Below are positions 8,734-19,645 of a stretch of 64,000 bases of DNA, piece by piece. The notes below the pieces were generated by a model. That model saw only the letters and a list, made by a program, of their open reading frames with translations. It searched no databases and had not been told where the DNA came from. Both the position numbers and the translations under genes were made by a program. Positions within the stretch are counted from its first letter, which is position 1; every line of letters begins with the position of its first letter. Source of the DNA: Pseudoalteromonas sp. FUC4 (GTDB taxonomy: Bacteria; Pseudomonadota; Gammaproteobacteria; Enterobacterales; Alteromonadaceae); NCBI RefSeq assembly GCF_008370255.1, contig NZ_SEUI01000005.1:56006-120005 (forward strand), given 5' to 3'.

Positions 8734-9478
8734 CGATGATGGCGTAAATGCCAAAGGCATTGCGGTTTTATATCAGGCGCTTATACAAATTGCAGATGTA
8801 ACCCTTGTTGCACCTGATCGCAACTGTAGTGGCGCAAGTAATTCTTTAACACTTATGAACCCACTACGAGCGACTACACTCGAAAATGGTTTTATGTCAG
8901 TTAATGGCACACCTACTGATTGTGTACATTTAGGTGTAAATCAGTTAGCTGATGAAAAGCCAGATCTAGTTGTTGCAGGTATTAATCATGGTGCCAATTT
9001 AGGCGATGACACGCTTTATTCCGGTACTGTTGCGGCTGCAACTGAAGGTCGCCATTTAGGTCTGCCTGCAATTGCGGTATCGCTTTGCTCACATAATGGC
9101 GATCATTTTGAAACAGCCGCCGCGGTTACCGTAAATATTATTAAAGGCTTGGCTTCGCACCCGCTGCCAAAAGATCAAATAATAAATATTAATGTGCCAG
9201 ATATTCCATTAAGTGAATTAAAAGGGGTGCAAGTAACACGCCTAGGCACTCGCCATAAAGCCGAAACTATGACTAAACAAACCGATCCTTGGGGTCGTGA
9301 TATTTATTGGTATGGATCGCTAGGGACTGAAAGCGATGCAGGAGAGGGGACCGATTTTCACGCTATTAACAATGGCTATGCATCGGTGACGCCACTGAGT
9401 GTTGATATGACAGCTAAAGATAGCTTAAAAGCAGTAGGAGAGTGGTTAGCCGATTTGGAGATTAATCGTGCTCGCTAA
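8714..9478 (+). CDS. surE: 5'/3'-nucleotidase SurE
   Basis: SurE is a metal-dependent nucleoside-monophosphate phosphatase linked to stationary-phase survival. The 254-residue protein begins with the metal motif [13 protein letters not shown] (D8, D9), has the SGASNSLT loop, and the [20 protein letters not shown] motif. Length is normal. Its start lies inside truD and its end overlaps pcm by 11 bases, the same surE-pcm-nlpD-rpoS order as in enteric bacteria. Confidence 0.95.
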   Translation: MKILLSNDDGVNAKGIAVLYQALIQIADVTLVAPDRNCSGASNSLTLMNPLRATTLENGFMSVNGTPTDCVHLGVNQLADEKPDLVVAGINHGANLGDDTLYSGTVAAATEGRHLGLPAIAVSLCSHNGDHFETAAAVTVNIIKGLASHPLPKDQIININVPDIPLSELKGVQVTRLGTRHKAETMTKQTDPWGRDIYWYGSLGTESDAGEGTDFHAINNGYASVTPLSVDMTAKDSLKAVGEWLADLEINRAR

Positions 9479-10106
9479 TTATACCCGCAGTGCAAAAGCG
9501 CTATCTGACTTACTAAAGCGTGAAGGCGTTGAAGATACACAAGTACTCAGTGCTATAGCTGATATTCCGCGCCATATTTTTATAGATGATGTGCTAAAAC
9601 ACAAAGCCTATGAAAATACAGCGCTACCTATTGGACAAGGACAAACAATTTCTCAGCCTTATATAGTAGCGCGTATGACAGAGCTACTTCGCTTAGCTGG
9701 TGTGCGCAATAAAGTGCTAGAAATAGGTACCGGCTCTGGATATCAAACTGCAGTATTGGCCAAAACGTTTACGAAGGTTTACTCGGTAGAGCGTATTAAA
9801 ACACTTCAGTGGCAGGCAAAAAGACGTTTGCAGCAACTCGATTTATATAATGTAACCATGAAGCATGGCGATGGTTGGCAAGGCTGGCAATCACAAGCGC
9901 CGTTTGATGGTATTATAGTGACTGCTGCGGCTTCTAAAGTTCCGCAAGATTTACTTGCTCAGTTGGCCGATGGTGGCGTGTTATTAGCGCCAATTGGTGA
10001 GAGTGTTCAAAAATTAGTAATGGTTATCCGCAAAGGCGATAATTATAAAGAGCATGTTATTGCTCCTGTTAGATTTGTGCCGCTAGTACCTGGCGATATT
10101 GAATAG
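9468..10106 (+). CDS. pcm: Protein-L-isoaspartate O-methyltransferase
   Basis: Pcm methylates isoaspartyl residues with S-adenosylmethionine to start repair of aged proteins. The 212-residue protein has the [13 protein letters not shown] substrate loop and the SAM motif [15 protein letters not shown]. The start is GTG, supported by TTTGGAG seven bases upstream within the surE tail. It pairs functionally with surE as a stationary-phase maintenance gene. Confidence 0.95.
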   Translation: MLANYTRSAKALSDLLKREGVEDTQVLSAIADIPRHIFIDDVLKHKAYENTALPIGQGQTISQPYIVARMTELLRLAGVRNKVLEIGTGSGYQTAVLAKTFTKVYSVERIKTLQWQAKRRLQQLDLYNVTMKHGDGWQGWQSQAPFDGIIVTAAASKVPQDLLAQLADGGVLLAPIGESVQKLVMVIRKGDNYKEHVIAPVRFVPLVPGDIE

Positions 10107-10115
10107 GAATTCATT

Positions 10116-10694
10116 TTGAAGTTGTTTACCAAGTTATACGATATGGCCCTAGTGTGGGCAAAACACCGTCATGCGGAACGTTATTTAGCTGCAATGAGCT
10201 TTGCAGAGTCTGTTTTTTTTCCAATACCACCCGATGTCATGCTTGCACCTATGTCGCTTGCGCAACCTAAAAAAGCATGGCGCTTTGCGAGCTTTGCCAC
10301 AATAGCGTCGGTTTGTGGTGGCATAATTGGCTACTTACTCGGTTTTTGGTTATTTGAACCCGTTGTTGAGCCATTAATTGCGCAAATGCATTGGCAAGAA
10401 AAGTTTGATATCGCACTCAATTGGTTTAAAGATTACGGTGTTTGGGTTGTGTTTTTAGCTGGTTTTTCGCCGATACCATATAAAGTATTTACGATTGGCG
10501 CAGGGGTTTTGCAAATGGCATTTTTGCCATTTTTAATAGCATCAGCCATTGGACGCGGTGCGCGATTCTTTTTAGTTTCAGCCTTAATGAAGTGGGGCGG
10601 AGCTCAAATGGAGCGAAAATTACGTCAGTATATTGAAATACTTGGTTGGGGATTAGTGATATTAATTGCGCTAGCTTACTTTTTATTACGTTAA
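10116..10694 (+). CDS. YqaA-family inner membrane protein (DedA-like)
   Basis: A 192-residue protein with about four membrane helices and the two re-entrant motifs of the SNARE-associated/DedA fold: SFAESVFFPIPPDVM near 28-42 and AGFSPIPYKVFTIGAG near 115-130. Such proteins are linked to lipid scrambling or transport and membrane homeostasis. The start is a TTG shortly after TAGGAA; it lies 9 bases after pcm. It separates pcm from nlpD, which are adjacent in E. coli. Confidence 0.88.
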   Translation: MKLFTKLYDMALVWAKHRHAERYLAAMSFAESVFFPIPPDVMLAPMSLAQPKKAWRFASFATIASVCGGIIGYLLGFWLFEPVVEPLIAQMHWQEKFDIALNWFKDYGVWVVFLAGFSPIPYKVFTIGAGVLQMAFLPFLIASAIGRGARFFLVSALMKWGGAQMERKLRQYIEILGWGLVILIALAYFLLR

Positions 10695-10735
10695 GCGTTA
10701 AAAATATCAATTTTCTAATTTAGGGGAAAAATACA

Positions 10736-11560
10736 ATGAATAAACAGTGTTTACTGTATGTAGCTATATTTATTAGTATTTTTCTCTTTGGTTGCTCTTC
10801 TCGCCATGTTCCTGCACCTGTTAGTAGCTTAAATAATAATGTTAATGATTTAGGTCATACTATTAACATTAATGGGACTAGCTATAAAGTACAAAAAGGA
10901 GATACGCTTTATTCTATTGCCTTTAGTGCTGGGCAAGACTTTAGATTACTTGCAAAAAACAATTCAATTCCATCACCTTACACTATTTTTCCTGGGCAAA
11001 ATATCTCTTTAATCCCTAAGCCTAAAAAAATTAAAAGGGATGAAAAATATACGAACCCGAGTAAAAAGTCCACAAAAAAAACACAAAAAAATAACATAAT
11101 ATTAAAGAAAGAGCTTGATCCCCCAAAACAACGAGAGTATGTTCAGAAACAAGCCAGTAACAAAGTTAGTAATACTAAACGTTTGTCGAGCAGTAAAGTT
11201 AAGTGGTCTTGGCCTGCAAAGGGCAAAATTACCAAACGCTTTTCTAATAAGGAAAACGGTTATAAAGGTTTACAGATTACTAATCGCAAAGGGGCTTCAG
11301 TCTTAGCCGCGGCACAAGGAACTGTGGTGTACGCGGGTAACGCTCTTCGAGGGTACGGTAGTTTAATCATATTGAAACATAATGATGATTACCTAAGTGC
11401 TTACGCACATAACTCGAAATTACTTGTTAAAGAAAAGCAGAAGGTTAAGGCAGGACAAAAAATAGCAGAAATTGGTAATTCAGAGTCTCCGGTCACCGCG
11501 CTTCGTTTTGAAATTCGCTACCGAGGGCAAGCTGTCAATCCTGCTAAATACCTACCCTAA
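10736..11560 (+). CDS. nlpD: Lipoprotein NlpD (LysM and LytM domains)
   Basis: A 274-residue outer-membrane lipoprotein: signal peptide with lipobox ending FLFGC (Cys20), a LysM peptidoglycan-binding domain at about 52-95 (YKVQKGDTLYSIA), a Lys-rich linker, and a LytM/M23 domain at about 160-272. The first metal-ligand motif of active LytM enzymes is replaced (GLQITNRKGA), so the domain is probably inactive, as in E. coli NlpD, which activates the amidase AmiC at division. In many gammaproteobacteria the main rpoS promoter lies within this gene, and rpoS starts only 35 bases downstream. Confidence 0.93.
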   Translation: MNKQCLLYVAIFISIFLFGCSSRHVPAPVSSLNNNVNDLGHTININGTSYKVQKGDTLYSIAFSAGQDFRLLAKNNSIPSPYTIFPGQNISLIPKPKKIKRDEKYTNPSKKSTKKTQKNNIILKKELDPPKQREYVQKQASNKVSNTKRLSSSKVKWSWPAKGKITKRFSNKENGYKGLQITNRKGASVLAAAQGTVVYAGNALRGYGSLIILKHNDDYLSAYAHNSKLLVKEKQKVKAGQKIAEIGNSESPVTALRFEIRYRGQAVNPAKYLP

Positions 11561-11595
11561 TTTTTAGGTATTGATAATTGCTCGGGAGAAGGCTT

Positions 11596-12570
11596 ATGGC
11601 TAGCGCAGCAAAACTTGACACACACACTACGACTGACGAAAAATTCGATGACATCGCTGCTGATGAAAGCACAACTCTACTAGATAAAGTAGAAGATGAT
11701 GAAATTTTTGCTAAAGAAGAAGTCACTAAAAATCTTGATGCAACCCAACTTTATTTAGGCGAAATTGGTTTTTCTCCTTTGCTTAGTGCAGAAGAAGAAG
11801 TGTTTTTTTCTCGTAAATCACTTAGAGGTTGTGAAGCCTCACGTAAACGTATGATTGAAAGTAACCTACGTTTAGTTGTTAAAATAGCACGTCGTTACAA
11901 TAATCGTGGCCTTGCTTTACTCGATTTAATTGAAGAGGGTAACTTAGGTTTAATTCGCGCAGTTGAAAAATTTGACCCTGAACGCGGCTTTAGATTTTCG
12001 ACTTACGCTACATGGTGGATACGTCAAACAATTGAACGTGCCATTATGAATCAAACTCGCACCATTCGCTTACCTATTCATGTAGTTAAAGAACTTAATG
12101 TTTATTTACGTACAGCTCGAGAATTAACTCAAAAACTTGACCATGAGCCAACAGCTGACGAAATTGCAGCTTGCCTAGATAGACCCGTTGAAGACGTAAC
12201 TAAGATGCTACGTTTAAACGAAAGAATTGCATCAGTAGACATGCCGATTGGTGGTGAAAATGACAGTGTTTTACTTGATATCATTCCTGATGAAAAAAGT
12301 GCAGGACCTGAAGGCGAAGTACAAAATAATGATATTAATAAGCACATTGTAGATTGGTTAGGTGAATTAAACCCTAAACAGCGCGAAGTGTTAGCACGTC
12401 GATTTGGATTACTTGGCTACGAGCCATCGACACTTGAAGATGTAGGCCGTGAAATAGGCTTAACACGGGAACGTGTAAGACAAATTCAGGTAGAAGCATT
12501 ACGTCGTCTAAAAGACATTTTACAACAAGAAGGTTTAAGTACAGATAGCTTGTTTAATCAGTTTTCGTAA
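11596..12570 (+). CDS. rpoS: RNA polymerase sigma factor RpoS
   Basis: The general stress and stationary-phase sigma-70-type factor, 324 residues. Region 1.2 starts at [16 protein letters not shown], region 2 contains [20 protein letters not shown] and [11 protein letters not shown], and region 4 has the helix-turn-helix [20 protein letters not shown]. The ATG is preceded by GGGAGAAGG; a longer frame from an upstream TTG has no such site. It lies 35 bases after nlpD and ends at a strong terminator shared with the convergent mutS. Confidence 0.97.
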   Translation: MASAAKLDTHTTTDEKFDDIAADESTTLLDKVEDDEIFAKEEVTKNLDATQLYLGEIGFSPLLSAEEEVFFSRKSLRGCEASRKRMIESNLRLVVKIARRYNNRGLALLDLIEEGNLGLIRAVEKFDPERGFRFSTYATWWIRQTIERAIMNQTRTIRLPIHVVKELNVYLRTARELTQKLDHEPTADEIAACLDRPVEDVTKMLRLNERIASVDMPIGGENDSVLLDIIPDEKSAGPEGEVQNNDINKHIVDWLGELNPKQREVLARRFGLLGYEPSTLEDVGREIGLTRERVRQIQVEALRRLKDILQQEGLSTDSLFNQFS

Positions 12571-12602
12571 CTGGTAAAATAACTTAAAAGACTATGTGTG
12601 TT

Positions 12603-12636
12603 AAAAAGCCGAAGAATTTATTCTTCGGCTTTTTTT
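12603..12636. terminator. Bidirectional terminator between rpoS and mutS
   Basis: A 14-bp stem (AAAAAGCCGAAGAA / TTCTTCGGCTTTTT) with a TTTA loop and T-runs on both strands lies between the two convergent genes. Confidence 0.92.
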
Positions 12637-12661
12637 ATGCTTGTACATTAGATGATATAAA

Positions 12662-15247
12662 TTACAACAATGCTTTTAGTTTATATAACAAATCGTGCGC
12701 TTGGCGTGGCGATAAATTATCAGGGTCAATTGCACTTAACTGCTCATCAACTTCAGAAGGGGCACTTTGTACAATTTCGTTATTAAAAGTAAAGGCTTGT
12801 TGCTCTGTATTTGGTGCAGTAACGCTTTGATGATTTTCAAGTAACTTAAGTTTTTGCTTTGCTTGTGCAATCACAGCTTTTGGCACACCCGCAAGGGCAG
12901 CTACTTGTAAGCCAAAGCTTTTACTTGCAGCGCCATCAAGTACGGTGTGCATAAAGGCGATTGTATCGTTATGCTCTATTGCATCAAGATGGACGTTTAC
13001 AAGGCCCGTTGTTTGCTCAGCAAGTTCTGTTAACTCAAAGTAATGCGTAGCAAATAATGTTTTAGCTGATATTTTGGACGCTAAATGATCGGCTGTCGCA
13101 TATGCAAGCGATAAACCATCGTAGGTACTTGTACCGCGGCCAATTTCATCCATTAATACTAAAGACTGCGCAGTGGCATTATTTAAAATAGTGGCGGTTT
13201 CGGTCATTTCTACCATGAAGGTTGAGCGACCTGATGCTAAATCGTCGCTTGCACCAATACGTGTAAATATACGGTCGATATTACCAATTTTAGCGCTGTC
13301 TGCGGGCACGTAACTACCAATATGCGCCATGAGAACAATAAGTGCTGTTTGGCGCATATAGGTTGATTTACCGCCCATGTTTGGACCAGTAATAATGAGC
13401 ATTTTACGTTGGCTGTTTAACTCTACAGGGTTGGCAATAAACGGTTCTTTCATTACTTGCTCAACAACAGGGTGACGACCTTGTTTAATGCTTATATTGT
13501 CGTTATCGCACAATTCTGGTTTTGCATAATTGAGTGCAAATGCACGTTCGGCCAGATTATTTAATACGTCTAAATCAGCCAGCGCTGCTGCCATCATTTG
13601 TAATTGCTCAATATGCGGAGCAATAAATCTAAATAGCTCTTCATATAATTGCTTTTCAAGCGCGAGAGCTTTTGATTGGCTACCGAGTACTTTATCCTCG
13701 TGTTCCTTAAGCTCTGGAATAATGTAACGTTCATTATTTTTAAGCGTTTGGCGACGAATGTAGTCGGCTGGAACCAAGTGCGCATTAGCTCTACTTACTT
13801 CAATAAAAAAGCCGTGTACTCGGTTATAGCCAATTTTTAATGTACTAATGCCTGTACGTTCACGCTCGCGTTGTTCAAGCTGCTCAAGTACATCGGTTGC
13901 ACCTTTGCTTAAGTTACGCCATTCATCAAGTTCACTGTTGTAACCAGGGGCAATAACGCCACCGTCACGAATTAGTACCGGTGGGTTATCGATAACTGCA
14001 CGTTCTAATAACTCTTGTAAATCAGGGAGCTCAGGCGAGTGCTTGATAATACCCGCTATACGAGGATTGTTAGCGTCAGCTAACAAAGTATGCAGTGGTG
14101 CAAGTGCTTGTAATGCACTGCGCAGGCGAGTTAAATCGCGCGGGCGAGCTGTGCATAAAGCTAGGCGTGCAATAACACGCTCTACATCACCAATCTCTTT
14201 TAATGATTCGTGTAATTCACCGCAAAGTTGTACGTCTAAAATTGCACTAATTGCATTTAAGCGTGAATTTAGCTCGTCTTTATTACGAATTGGTGTATGA
14301 ATACGGCGCTTAAGTAAGCGAGATCCCATTGGCGTTGCTGTTTTATCAAGTACTTGAGCAAGTGTATTTTCAAACCCGCCCGATAAATTAACGGTAAGCT
14401 CTAAATTTTTACGTGTTGCGGCATCTAAAATAACTGCATGCTCGTTGTGTTCAAGTGTAATTGCACGAATATGCGGCAGTGCAATACGTTGTGTATCTTT
14501 TACGTATTGCATTAAACAACCTGCAGCAACAAGTGCGCTGTGGGCTTTATCTACGCCAAACCCCACTAAATCTTTAGTACCAAACTGCTCGCATAATAAG
14601 TGCTGAGCCGTATCTAAGTCGAATTCCCACTCTGGGCGACGACGAGCGCCTTTTATATGCTCAATTAAATGAACGTTCTCAAAGCTTTCGCTATACAAAA
14701 GTTCTGCTGGCGATAGGCGTTGAATAGTTGAGCTAAAGGCTTCGTCGGTATTTACTTCAACAATGTTAAAGCGACCCGAGTTAATATCAAGGTATGCAAT
14801 GCCATATAGGCCTTTTTTACTTTGCCAAACGCTAGTAAGTAAGTTGTCTTGTCGTTCTTGTAAAAGCGCTTCGTCAGAAATTGTACCGGGTGTAACTATA
14901 CGAACAACTTTTCGATCGACAGGGCCTTTACTGGTTGCGGGGTCACCCACTTGTTCACAAATAGCAACTGACTCGCCCATTTGTACCAAACGAGCTAAGT
15001 AGTTTTCTACCGCATGATAAGGTACGCCCGCCATAGGGATAGGGTCGCCGCCAGCTTTACCGCGATGAGTTTGCGAAATATCGAGCAGTTGAGCTGCGCG
15101 TTTTGCGTCATCAAAAAAGAGTTCGTAAAAATCGCCCATACGATAAAACAATAAAATATCGCGATGCTCTGATTTTATTTTTAGATACTGCTGCATCATA
15201 GGGGTTTGTTGTTTTATAGTGTGTGGTGCATAAAGATCAAACGACAT
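12662..15247 (-). CDS. mutS: DNA mismatch repair protein MutS
   Basis: MutS recognises mismatches and small loops and starts repair with MutL. The 861-residue protein has the N-terminal mismatch-reading motif ([14 protein letters not shown]), connector, lever and clamp regions, and the ABC-type ATPase with Walker [12 protein letters not shown], the signature region [14 protein letters not shown] and Walker [11 protein letters not shown]. The C-terminal tetramerisation helices are present. ATG is preferred over a TTG four codons upstream. It is divergent from pncC with only 21 bases between start codons. Confidence 0.97.
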   Translation of the reverse strand: MSFDLYAPHTIKQQTPMMQQYLKIKSEHRDILLFYRMGDFYELFFDDAKRAAQLLDISQTHRGKAGGDPIPMAGVPYHAVENYLARLVQMGESVAICEQVGDPATSKGPVDRKVVRIVTPGTISDEALLQERQDNLLTSVWQSKKGLYGIAYLDINSGRFNIVEVNTDEAFSSTIQRLSPAELLYSESFENVHLIEHIKGARRRPEWEFDLDTAQHLLCEQFGTKDLVGFGVDKAHSALVAAGCLMQYVKDTQRIALPHIRAITLEHNEHAVILDAATRKNLELTVNLSGGFENTLAQVLDKTATPMGSRLLKRRIHTPIRNKDELNSRLNAISAILDVQLCGELHESLKEIGDVERVIARLALCTARPRDLTRLRSALQALAPLHTLLADANNPRIAGIIKHSPELPDLQELLERAVIDNPPVLIRDGGVIAPGYNSELDEWRNLSKGATDVLEQLEQRERERTGISTLKIGYNRVHGFFIEVSRANAHLVPADYIRRQTLKNNERYIIPELKEHEDKVLGSQSKALALEKQLYEELFRFIAPHIEQLQMMAAALADLDVLNNLAERAFALNYAKPELCDNDNISIKQGRHPVVEQVMKEPFIANPVELNSQRKMLIITGPNMGGKSTYMRQTALIVLMAHIGSYVPADSAKIGNIDRIFTRIGASDDLASGRSTFMVEMTETATILNNATAQSLVLMDEIGRGTSTYDGLSLAYATADHLASKISAKTLFATHYFELTELAEQTTGLVNVHLDAIEHNDTIAFMHTVLDGAASKSFGLQVAALAGVPKAVIAQAKQKLKLLENHQSVTAPNTEQQAFTFNNEIVQSAPSEVDEQLSAIDPDNLSPRQAHDLLYKLKALL

Positions 15248-15268
15248 GTATTTACCCAAAGGCTGAAT

Positions 15269-15766
15269 ATGGAATTACATCAAGAGATTAAAACACTTGC
15301 TGCGCAATTAGGCGCTATTTTAACGGATAAATGCTTATGGATCACTACTGCTGAGTCATGTACTGGTGGCGGAGTGAGTTATGCGCTTACCGATACCCCT
15401 GGAAGCTCAGCTTATATTGACCGTGCATTTGTCACTTACAGTAACCAAGCAAAGCAAGATTTACTAAATGTGAGTGCAGGCACATTAGCGCAATATGGTG
15501 CAGTGAGCGAGCAAACTGTACGTGAAATGGCAATCGGTGCTATTAAGGCAACAAATTCAAATATATCTATAGCTGTATCTGGCATTGCGGGCCCCGGAGG
15601 TGCTACTGATGGCAAACCTGTAGGACTCGTGTGGTTTGGCATACAAATTAATGACAAAGTACTGACCTTTAAACAAATATTTACTGGTGATAGAGCTCAA
15701 GTTAGGCTGCAAGCTATTGTATTTGCATTGAAAAGTGTAATAGATGAGATAAAATTAAAAAATTAG
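15269..15766 (+). CDS. pncC: Nicotinamide-nucleotide amidohydrolase (CinA C-terminal type)
   Basis: A 165-residue single-domain protein of the PncC family, which deamidates NMN to recycle NAD by-products. Motifs are [16 protein letters not shown] with the probable catalytic Ser, [23 protein letters not shown] and PVGLVWFG. Only the C-terminal CinA domain is present, as in E. coli PncC. The ATG at 15269 with AAGG eight bases upstream is preferred over the 21-codon longer frame, which would run into the mutS start. It lies directly upstream of recA. Confidence 0.93.
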   Translation: MELHQEIKTLAAQLGAILTDKCLWITTAESCTGGGVSYALTDTPGSSAYIDRAFVTYSNQAKQDLLNVSAGTLAQYGAVSEQTVREMAIGAIKATNSNISIAVSGIAGPGGATDGKPVGLVWFGIQINDKVLTFKQIFTGDRAQVRLQAIVFALKSVIDEIKLKN

Positions 15767-15767
15767 C

Positions 15768-15795
15768 TTGATACTGTGATTTCATACAGTATACT
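15768..15795 (+). promoter_or_regulatory. recA promoter
   Basis: TTGATA and TATACT are spaced by 16 bases and overlap the SOS box completely, the same arrangement as in E. coli recA. The start codon lies 29 bases after the -10 element. Confidence 0.85.
15772..15791. promoter_or_regulatory. LexA (SOS) box upstream of recA
   Basis: TACTGTGATTTCATACAGTA fits the gammaproteobacterial LexA consensus CTGT-N8-ACAG with flanking TA on both sides. LexA bound here would cover both promoter elements and repress recA until DNA damage. Confidence 0.95.
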
Positions 15796-15824
15796 TGTCT
15801 GCATTAGCTGGATTGGAGAACAAA

Positions 15825-16868
15825 ATGAACGATAACAAACAAAAAGCGTTAGACGCAGCACTATCACAAATTGAACGTCAATTTGGTAAAGGCTCAATCA
15901 TGAAATTGGGTGATAACAAAGCGTTAAATATTGAATCTGTATCTACAGGCTCATTAGGTATTGATATTGCTTTAGGCATAGGCGGCCTACCTATGGGACG
16001 TATTGTTGAAGTATACGGCCCTGAATCGTCTGGTAAAACAACGCTTACTTTACAAGTTATCGCTGCTGCACAAAAAGAAGGCAAAACATGTGCCTTTATC
16101 GATGCTGAGCATGCTCTAGATCCAGTGTACGCACAAAAATTAGGCGTAAACATTGACGATCTTTTTGTTTCTCAACCAGACACCGGTGAGCAAGCGCTAG
16201 AAATTTGTGACATGTTAGTACGCTCAAGTGCTGTAGACGTAGTTATTATTGACTCGGTTGCTGCGCTTACACCAAAAGCTGAAATTGAAGGCGACATGGG
16301 CGACTCGCACATGGGCTTACAAGCACGTTTAATGTCACAAGCATTACGTAAGCTTACGGGTAATATTAAACGCTCTAACACGTTATGTATTTTCATTAAC
16401 CAAATTCGTATGAAAATAGGTGTAATGTTTGGTAACCCAGAAACAACAACGGGGGGTAACGCACTTAAGTTTTACGCGTCAGTTCGTATAGATATTCGTC
16501 GTATTGGTTCTGTAAAAGAAGGCGACGAAGTTGTTGGTAATGAAACCCGCGTAAAAATTGTTAAAAACAAAGTTGCGCCGCCGTTTAAACAAGCTGAATT
16601 TATTATCATGTATGGTGAAGGTATTTCTAAGCAAGGTGAGCTAATTGACTTAGGTGTTAAGCACAAAATTGTTGAAAAAGCAGGTGCTTGGTATAGCTAC
16701 TGTGGTAACAAAGTTGGCCAAGGTAAATCTAACTCAATTAAGTTTTTGAAAGAAAACCCAGAAATTGCAGATGAGATTGAAGGTAAATTACGCGACATGC
16801 TTTTACTAAAAGCAACTATTGAACCAGAAGACGGTGAAGATAAGTTAGGCGACGAAGCAGACCTTTAA
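15825..16868 (+). CDS. recA: Recombinase RecA
   Basis: RecA forms filaments on single-stranded DNA, drives strand exchange and triggers LexA self-cleavage. The 347-residue protein has the Walker A motif GPESSGKTT, Walker [19 protein letters not shown], the DNA-binding loop region [17 protein letters not shown], and an acidic C-terminal tail ([15 protein letters not shown]). The ATG is preceded by TTGGAG; a TTG ten codons earlier lies at the -10 element and cannot be the start. No recX follows; the next gene is on the other strand. Confidence 0.98.
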   Translation: MNDNKQKALDAALSQIERQFGKGSIMKLGDNKALNIESVSTGSLGIDIALGIGGLPMGRIVEVYGPESSGKTTLTLQVIAAAQKEGKTCAFIDAEHALDPVYAQKLGVNIDDLFVSQPDTGEQALEICDMLVRSSAVDVVIIDSVAALTPKAEIEGDMGDSHMGLQARLMSQALRKLTGNIKRSNTLCIFINQIRMKIGVMFGNPETTTGGNALKFYASVRIDIRRIGSVKEGDEVVGNETRVKIVKNKVAPPFKQAEFIIMYGEGISKQGELIDLGVKHKIVEKAGAWYSYCGNKVGQGKSNSIKFLKENPEIADEIEGKLRDMLLLKATIEPEDGEDKLGDEADL

Positions 16869-16916
16869 ACTGCATCAAAATGAGTTATTAAGCTTGGTTT
16901 GACCCGAGCTTTAAAG

Positions 16917-16947
16917 AGCGCTAATCAGCAATGGTTAGTGCTTTTTT
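16917..16947 (+). terminator. recA terminator
   Basis: AGCGCTAA and TTAGTGCT form an 8-bp stem with one G-T pair and a 10-base loop, followed by six T. Confidence 0.75.
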
Positions 16948-16976
16948 GTTGTTCAAAACTTAAAGCGGATAAAAAT

Positions 16977-17007
16977 AAAACGACACGCTAAAAGTGTGTC
17001 GTTTTTT
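16977..17007. terminator. Second terminator downstream of recA
   Basis: AAAACGACAC / GTGTCGTTTT with a 9-base loop and T-runs in both directions. It may end readthrough from recA and transcripts arriving from the minus-strand receptor gene. Confidence 0.75.
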
Positions 17008-17078
17008 AATTTAACCTATAAAAATATACGATTACATAGCACATGAGCTATTGCACTGCAATAGTAATTACTACACTA

Positions 17079-17239
17079 ATACCAACCTGCATAAATCTTT
17101 GATCAATTTAACGAATTAAATAGCACTATAACGTCGTTAAAAATTTTTTATTTAGAACAACTAGATACAAAAATTTTTGCCTAGTTCTAGCGTAATTTTC
17201 TTAACGTTAAATAGACCCCATATATAAGCAGATTGGTAT
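17079..17239. repeat. MITE-like imperfect palindromic repeat
   Basis: A 161-base stretch without a coding frame whose ends are inverted copies: ATACCAACCTGCATAAAT on the left and, reversed and complemented, ATACCAATCTGCTTATAT on the right. Further in, ATTTAACG and AGAAC..ACTAG recur inverted, and the centre is the perfect palindrome CAAAAATTTTTG. The left arm is about 30 bases longer than the right. Size, terminal inverted repeats and lack of genes fit a MITE or a large REP-like element; no transposase is nearby. It fills most of the gap between recA and the TonB-dependent receptor; the remaining bases show nothing else. Confidence 0.65.
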
Positions 17240-17317
17240 AAGAAGAGCAAAGCAATCATACGCTATACATTTTAATCGGGAGAAGAGCTAAGAATGCGCC
17301 CTAATTAAAATAGAACT

Positions 17318-19426
17318 TTAAAAGCGATAAGTTAAGCTAACTTTACCGCTAATAGGAGAGCCATAAAAACCAACATTGGCTAAGCTAGTAATATGTTTTT
17401 CATCTGTGATGTTATCAATGTTAGCTTGAATTGATAAGTCTTCGCTAGCATTCCATCGAGCAAATGCATTCATAAGTAAATAAGAATCCTGCTTAACGTT
17501 ACTGGCTAAATTCGCGGTTTTCGATTGCCATTTACCCGCTAAACCAACCTGAAACTCAGGTAGTTGGGGGAGCGTATAATCCAATGAAAAATTAACAACA
17601 TTTTCAGGTTCCCATTCGTGAGAGCTATCGCCTGCGTCATCATTAATATCTAGGTATGTATAAGCAAATACAGCGTTAAGATTATCAGTTATATGTCCGG
17701 TTAATTCTAATTCAAAGCCCTGAGTATCTTGATCTGCTCCTTTATAGTAAGTAAACCCAGATGCATTTAGACCAGCATAAGTTGCAATATTATCTTGTTT
17801 GGCACTAAATACTGCAAAGGTTGCAAGTAGGCGATCATCAAGCCATTGAGTTTTAACACCTACTTCGTAATTAACACCTTTACTTGGATCTAAAAAGTTA
17901 CCGTCGTAATCGTATTGCTCTTGTGGTTGATAAATATCGGAGTAGCTTACATATACATTGATATCATCATTAATTGCATACGTTGTTGCAAGGTAAGGGC
18001 TTACCTCACTTTCATCATTATCTATATCAACGCCTTGACTAAAACCTGTGCGCTCATAATCGATAGCGTTAAAGCCTGCAATAACAAATAGGTCACTTGT
18101 TAGATTTAATTTAGTTGAACCAAAAAAACGCTTCAAAGTAACATCAATATCAGCATATTTAGTTTGCTCGCCCCAAATTGGTTCAGCGATCGCATCTAAA
18201 GCATATGGAAAAGCAGGAGCTAAACCATAAGCTTCTGTCGTTGCATCATCGTAAGAGTTAGTAAAAGAGTAGGATGTGCTTTGTGAAATACTTCCACCAA
18301 GCATTAACTCATGCTCTTGACCAAACAAGCTGTATTCACCCTTAGCCGTTATATCAAACAAATCAGCTGAGAACTCTGTATCATATCGTCCAGGAAGACT
18401 GGCTAAACCTAAATTAGTTTCACTATCAAACATTCCATAAGGGTCATAAAGATAAAGTAATTTGCTTTGATCTTCTGAGTCTTGGTAATTATAAGTTGTT
18501 TTAATTTCCCAATTATTATCGAATACATAAGTATATTCAATAAAAGCTGTGGTATTAAGCGTATCCCATTTAGTCCACTCTTGAGTAGTACTAGTACCTA
18601 CATCCCACTCTGCTTGTGTACCATCGGCATATGAAAGTGGTAATCCTCCCCACATGGTTCCATCTGTATTGGCATCTTGATGTGAAGCACCAAATGAAAG
18701 TGTTGAATTACCAGTAAGTTGTCCATCAACTACAGCAGAGAAGTAAGTACGATCGTTTTCTAAACCATCAAGGTATGAATCAGAGCCTTCTGCAGCACCA
18801 ACAACACGTGCAGCCCAGCTACCAGAATCTGTTAATAAAAATGAATAATCAGCTTGTAAGCGCTTTAAACCATAAGTACCTACAGAAATGCTTACTTCAC
18901 CTTCATTCTCATTTGTCGGACGCTTTCGAACATAGTTAATTGTACCCGCAGCATTACCAACGCCTGTTAATTGCCCATTAGCACCACGAATAACTTCTAT
19001 TTTTTCATAACCATAACTTTCCATTGCACCTGTAACAAGGCCCCAGTTATTAGGCAGTCCAACTCCATCAACTTGTGTGCTTTTAATATCAAAACCACGT
19101 GATGTATATCGTGTACGGTTAGTTTCACCTTGTTCTACAGTAATACCCGTTGCCATTTTCATTGCGTCATTAATACTGTTTGCTGCAAAGTTTTGAAGTT
19201 GCTCTGCGCCTATTACACTAATAGATTGTGGTGTTTCGTTAAGTTCCATAGTTAAACCAGTAGCACCTTGGCTAACTCGGTCTTGACGTACACCAACTAT
19301 TAATATTTCTTCCATTGTTTCGTTGTTATTTTCAACTGTATTTTTGGTTGATGTTTCTTGTGCTTGAGCTGAAAAGCCCATGGCTAAAACTAATGAAGAA
19401 AGTGCAAAAGTGCGATTGAGTTTCAT
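17318..19426 (-). CDS. TonB-dependent siderophore receptor
   Basis: A 702-residue outer-membrane receptor. It has a signal peptide (cut after AQA near residue 22), a TonB box (EEILIVG near 40-46), a plug domain (SISVIGAEQLQNFAANSIND; RGFDIKSTQVDGVG; EVIRGANGQLTGVGNAAGTI) and a 22-strand barrel ending in LTYRF with the terminal Phe needed for insertion. The plug resembles receptors for hydroxamate or mixed siderophores (FhuE/FpvA group), so ferric siderophore uptake is likely; the ligand is not determined. A possible Fur site lies upstream. No siderophore synthesis or ABC uptake genes are adjacent. Confidence 0.9.
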   Translation of the reverse strand: MKLNRTFALSSLVLAMGFSAQAQETSTKNTVENNNETMEEILIVGVRQDRVSQGATGLTMELNETPQSISVIGAEQLQNFAANSINDAMKMATGITVEQGETNRTRYTSRGFDIKSTQVDGVGLPNNWGLVTGAMESYGYEKIEVIRGANGQLTGVGNAAGTINYVRKRPTNENEGEVSISVGTYGLKRLQADYSFLLTDSGSWAARVVGAAEGSDSYLDGLENDRTYFSAVVDGQLTGNSTLSFGASHQDANTDGTMWGGLPLSYADGTQAEWDVGTSTTQEWTKWDTLNTTAFIEYTYVFDNNWEIKTTYNYQDSEDQSKLLYLYDPYGMFDSETNLGLASLPGRYDTEFSADLFDITAKGEYSLFGQEHELMLGGSISQSTSYSFTNSYDDATTEAYGLAPAFPYALDAIAEPIWGEQTKYADIDVTLKRFFGSTKLNLTSDLFVIAGFNAIDYERTGFSQGVDIDNDESEVSPYLATTYAINDDINVYVSYSDIYQPQEQYDYDGNFLDPSKGVNYEVGVKTQWLDDRLLATFAVFSAKQDNIATYAGLNASGFTYYKGADQDTQGFELELTGHITDNLNAVFAYTYLDINDDAGDSSHEWEPENVVNFSLDYTLPQLPEFQVGLAGKWQSKTANLASNVKQDSYLLMNAFARWNASEDLSIQANIDNITDEKHITSLANVGFYGSPISGKVSLTYRF

Positions 19427-19512
19427 GTTTTCCCTTAATTAATATTTAATATTATTTGTGTTTATTTAAATAATTGGGACATTCTACTATTTAGAATCAA
19501 CAAACTCAAACA

Positions 19513-19531
19513 AAAACTATTATCATTTGTA
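19513..19531. promoter_or_regulatory. Possible Fur site upstream of the receptor
   Basis: On the minus strand AAATGATAAT matches the core of the Fur consensus GATAATGATAATCATTATC; about 12 of 19 positions agree. It lies about 90 bases before the receptor start, where an iron-responsive operator would be expected. The right half is poor, so the call is tentative. Confidence 0.4.
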
Positions 19532-19645
19532 AACGCGTTAACGCTGCTTTAGGGGAAATTACTTAGTCTGTAAATAATATTATGATTAGGATAAACGATA
19601 CGGCTTATAAAAATATGGTTGTTTTTTTAACTTAAATTGAATTAT

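Noticed and set aside
12594-12830. 78-codon ORF after rpoS
   Set aside because: It begins in the terminator stem and then runs antisense to mutS.
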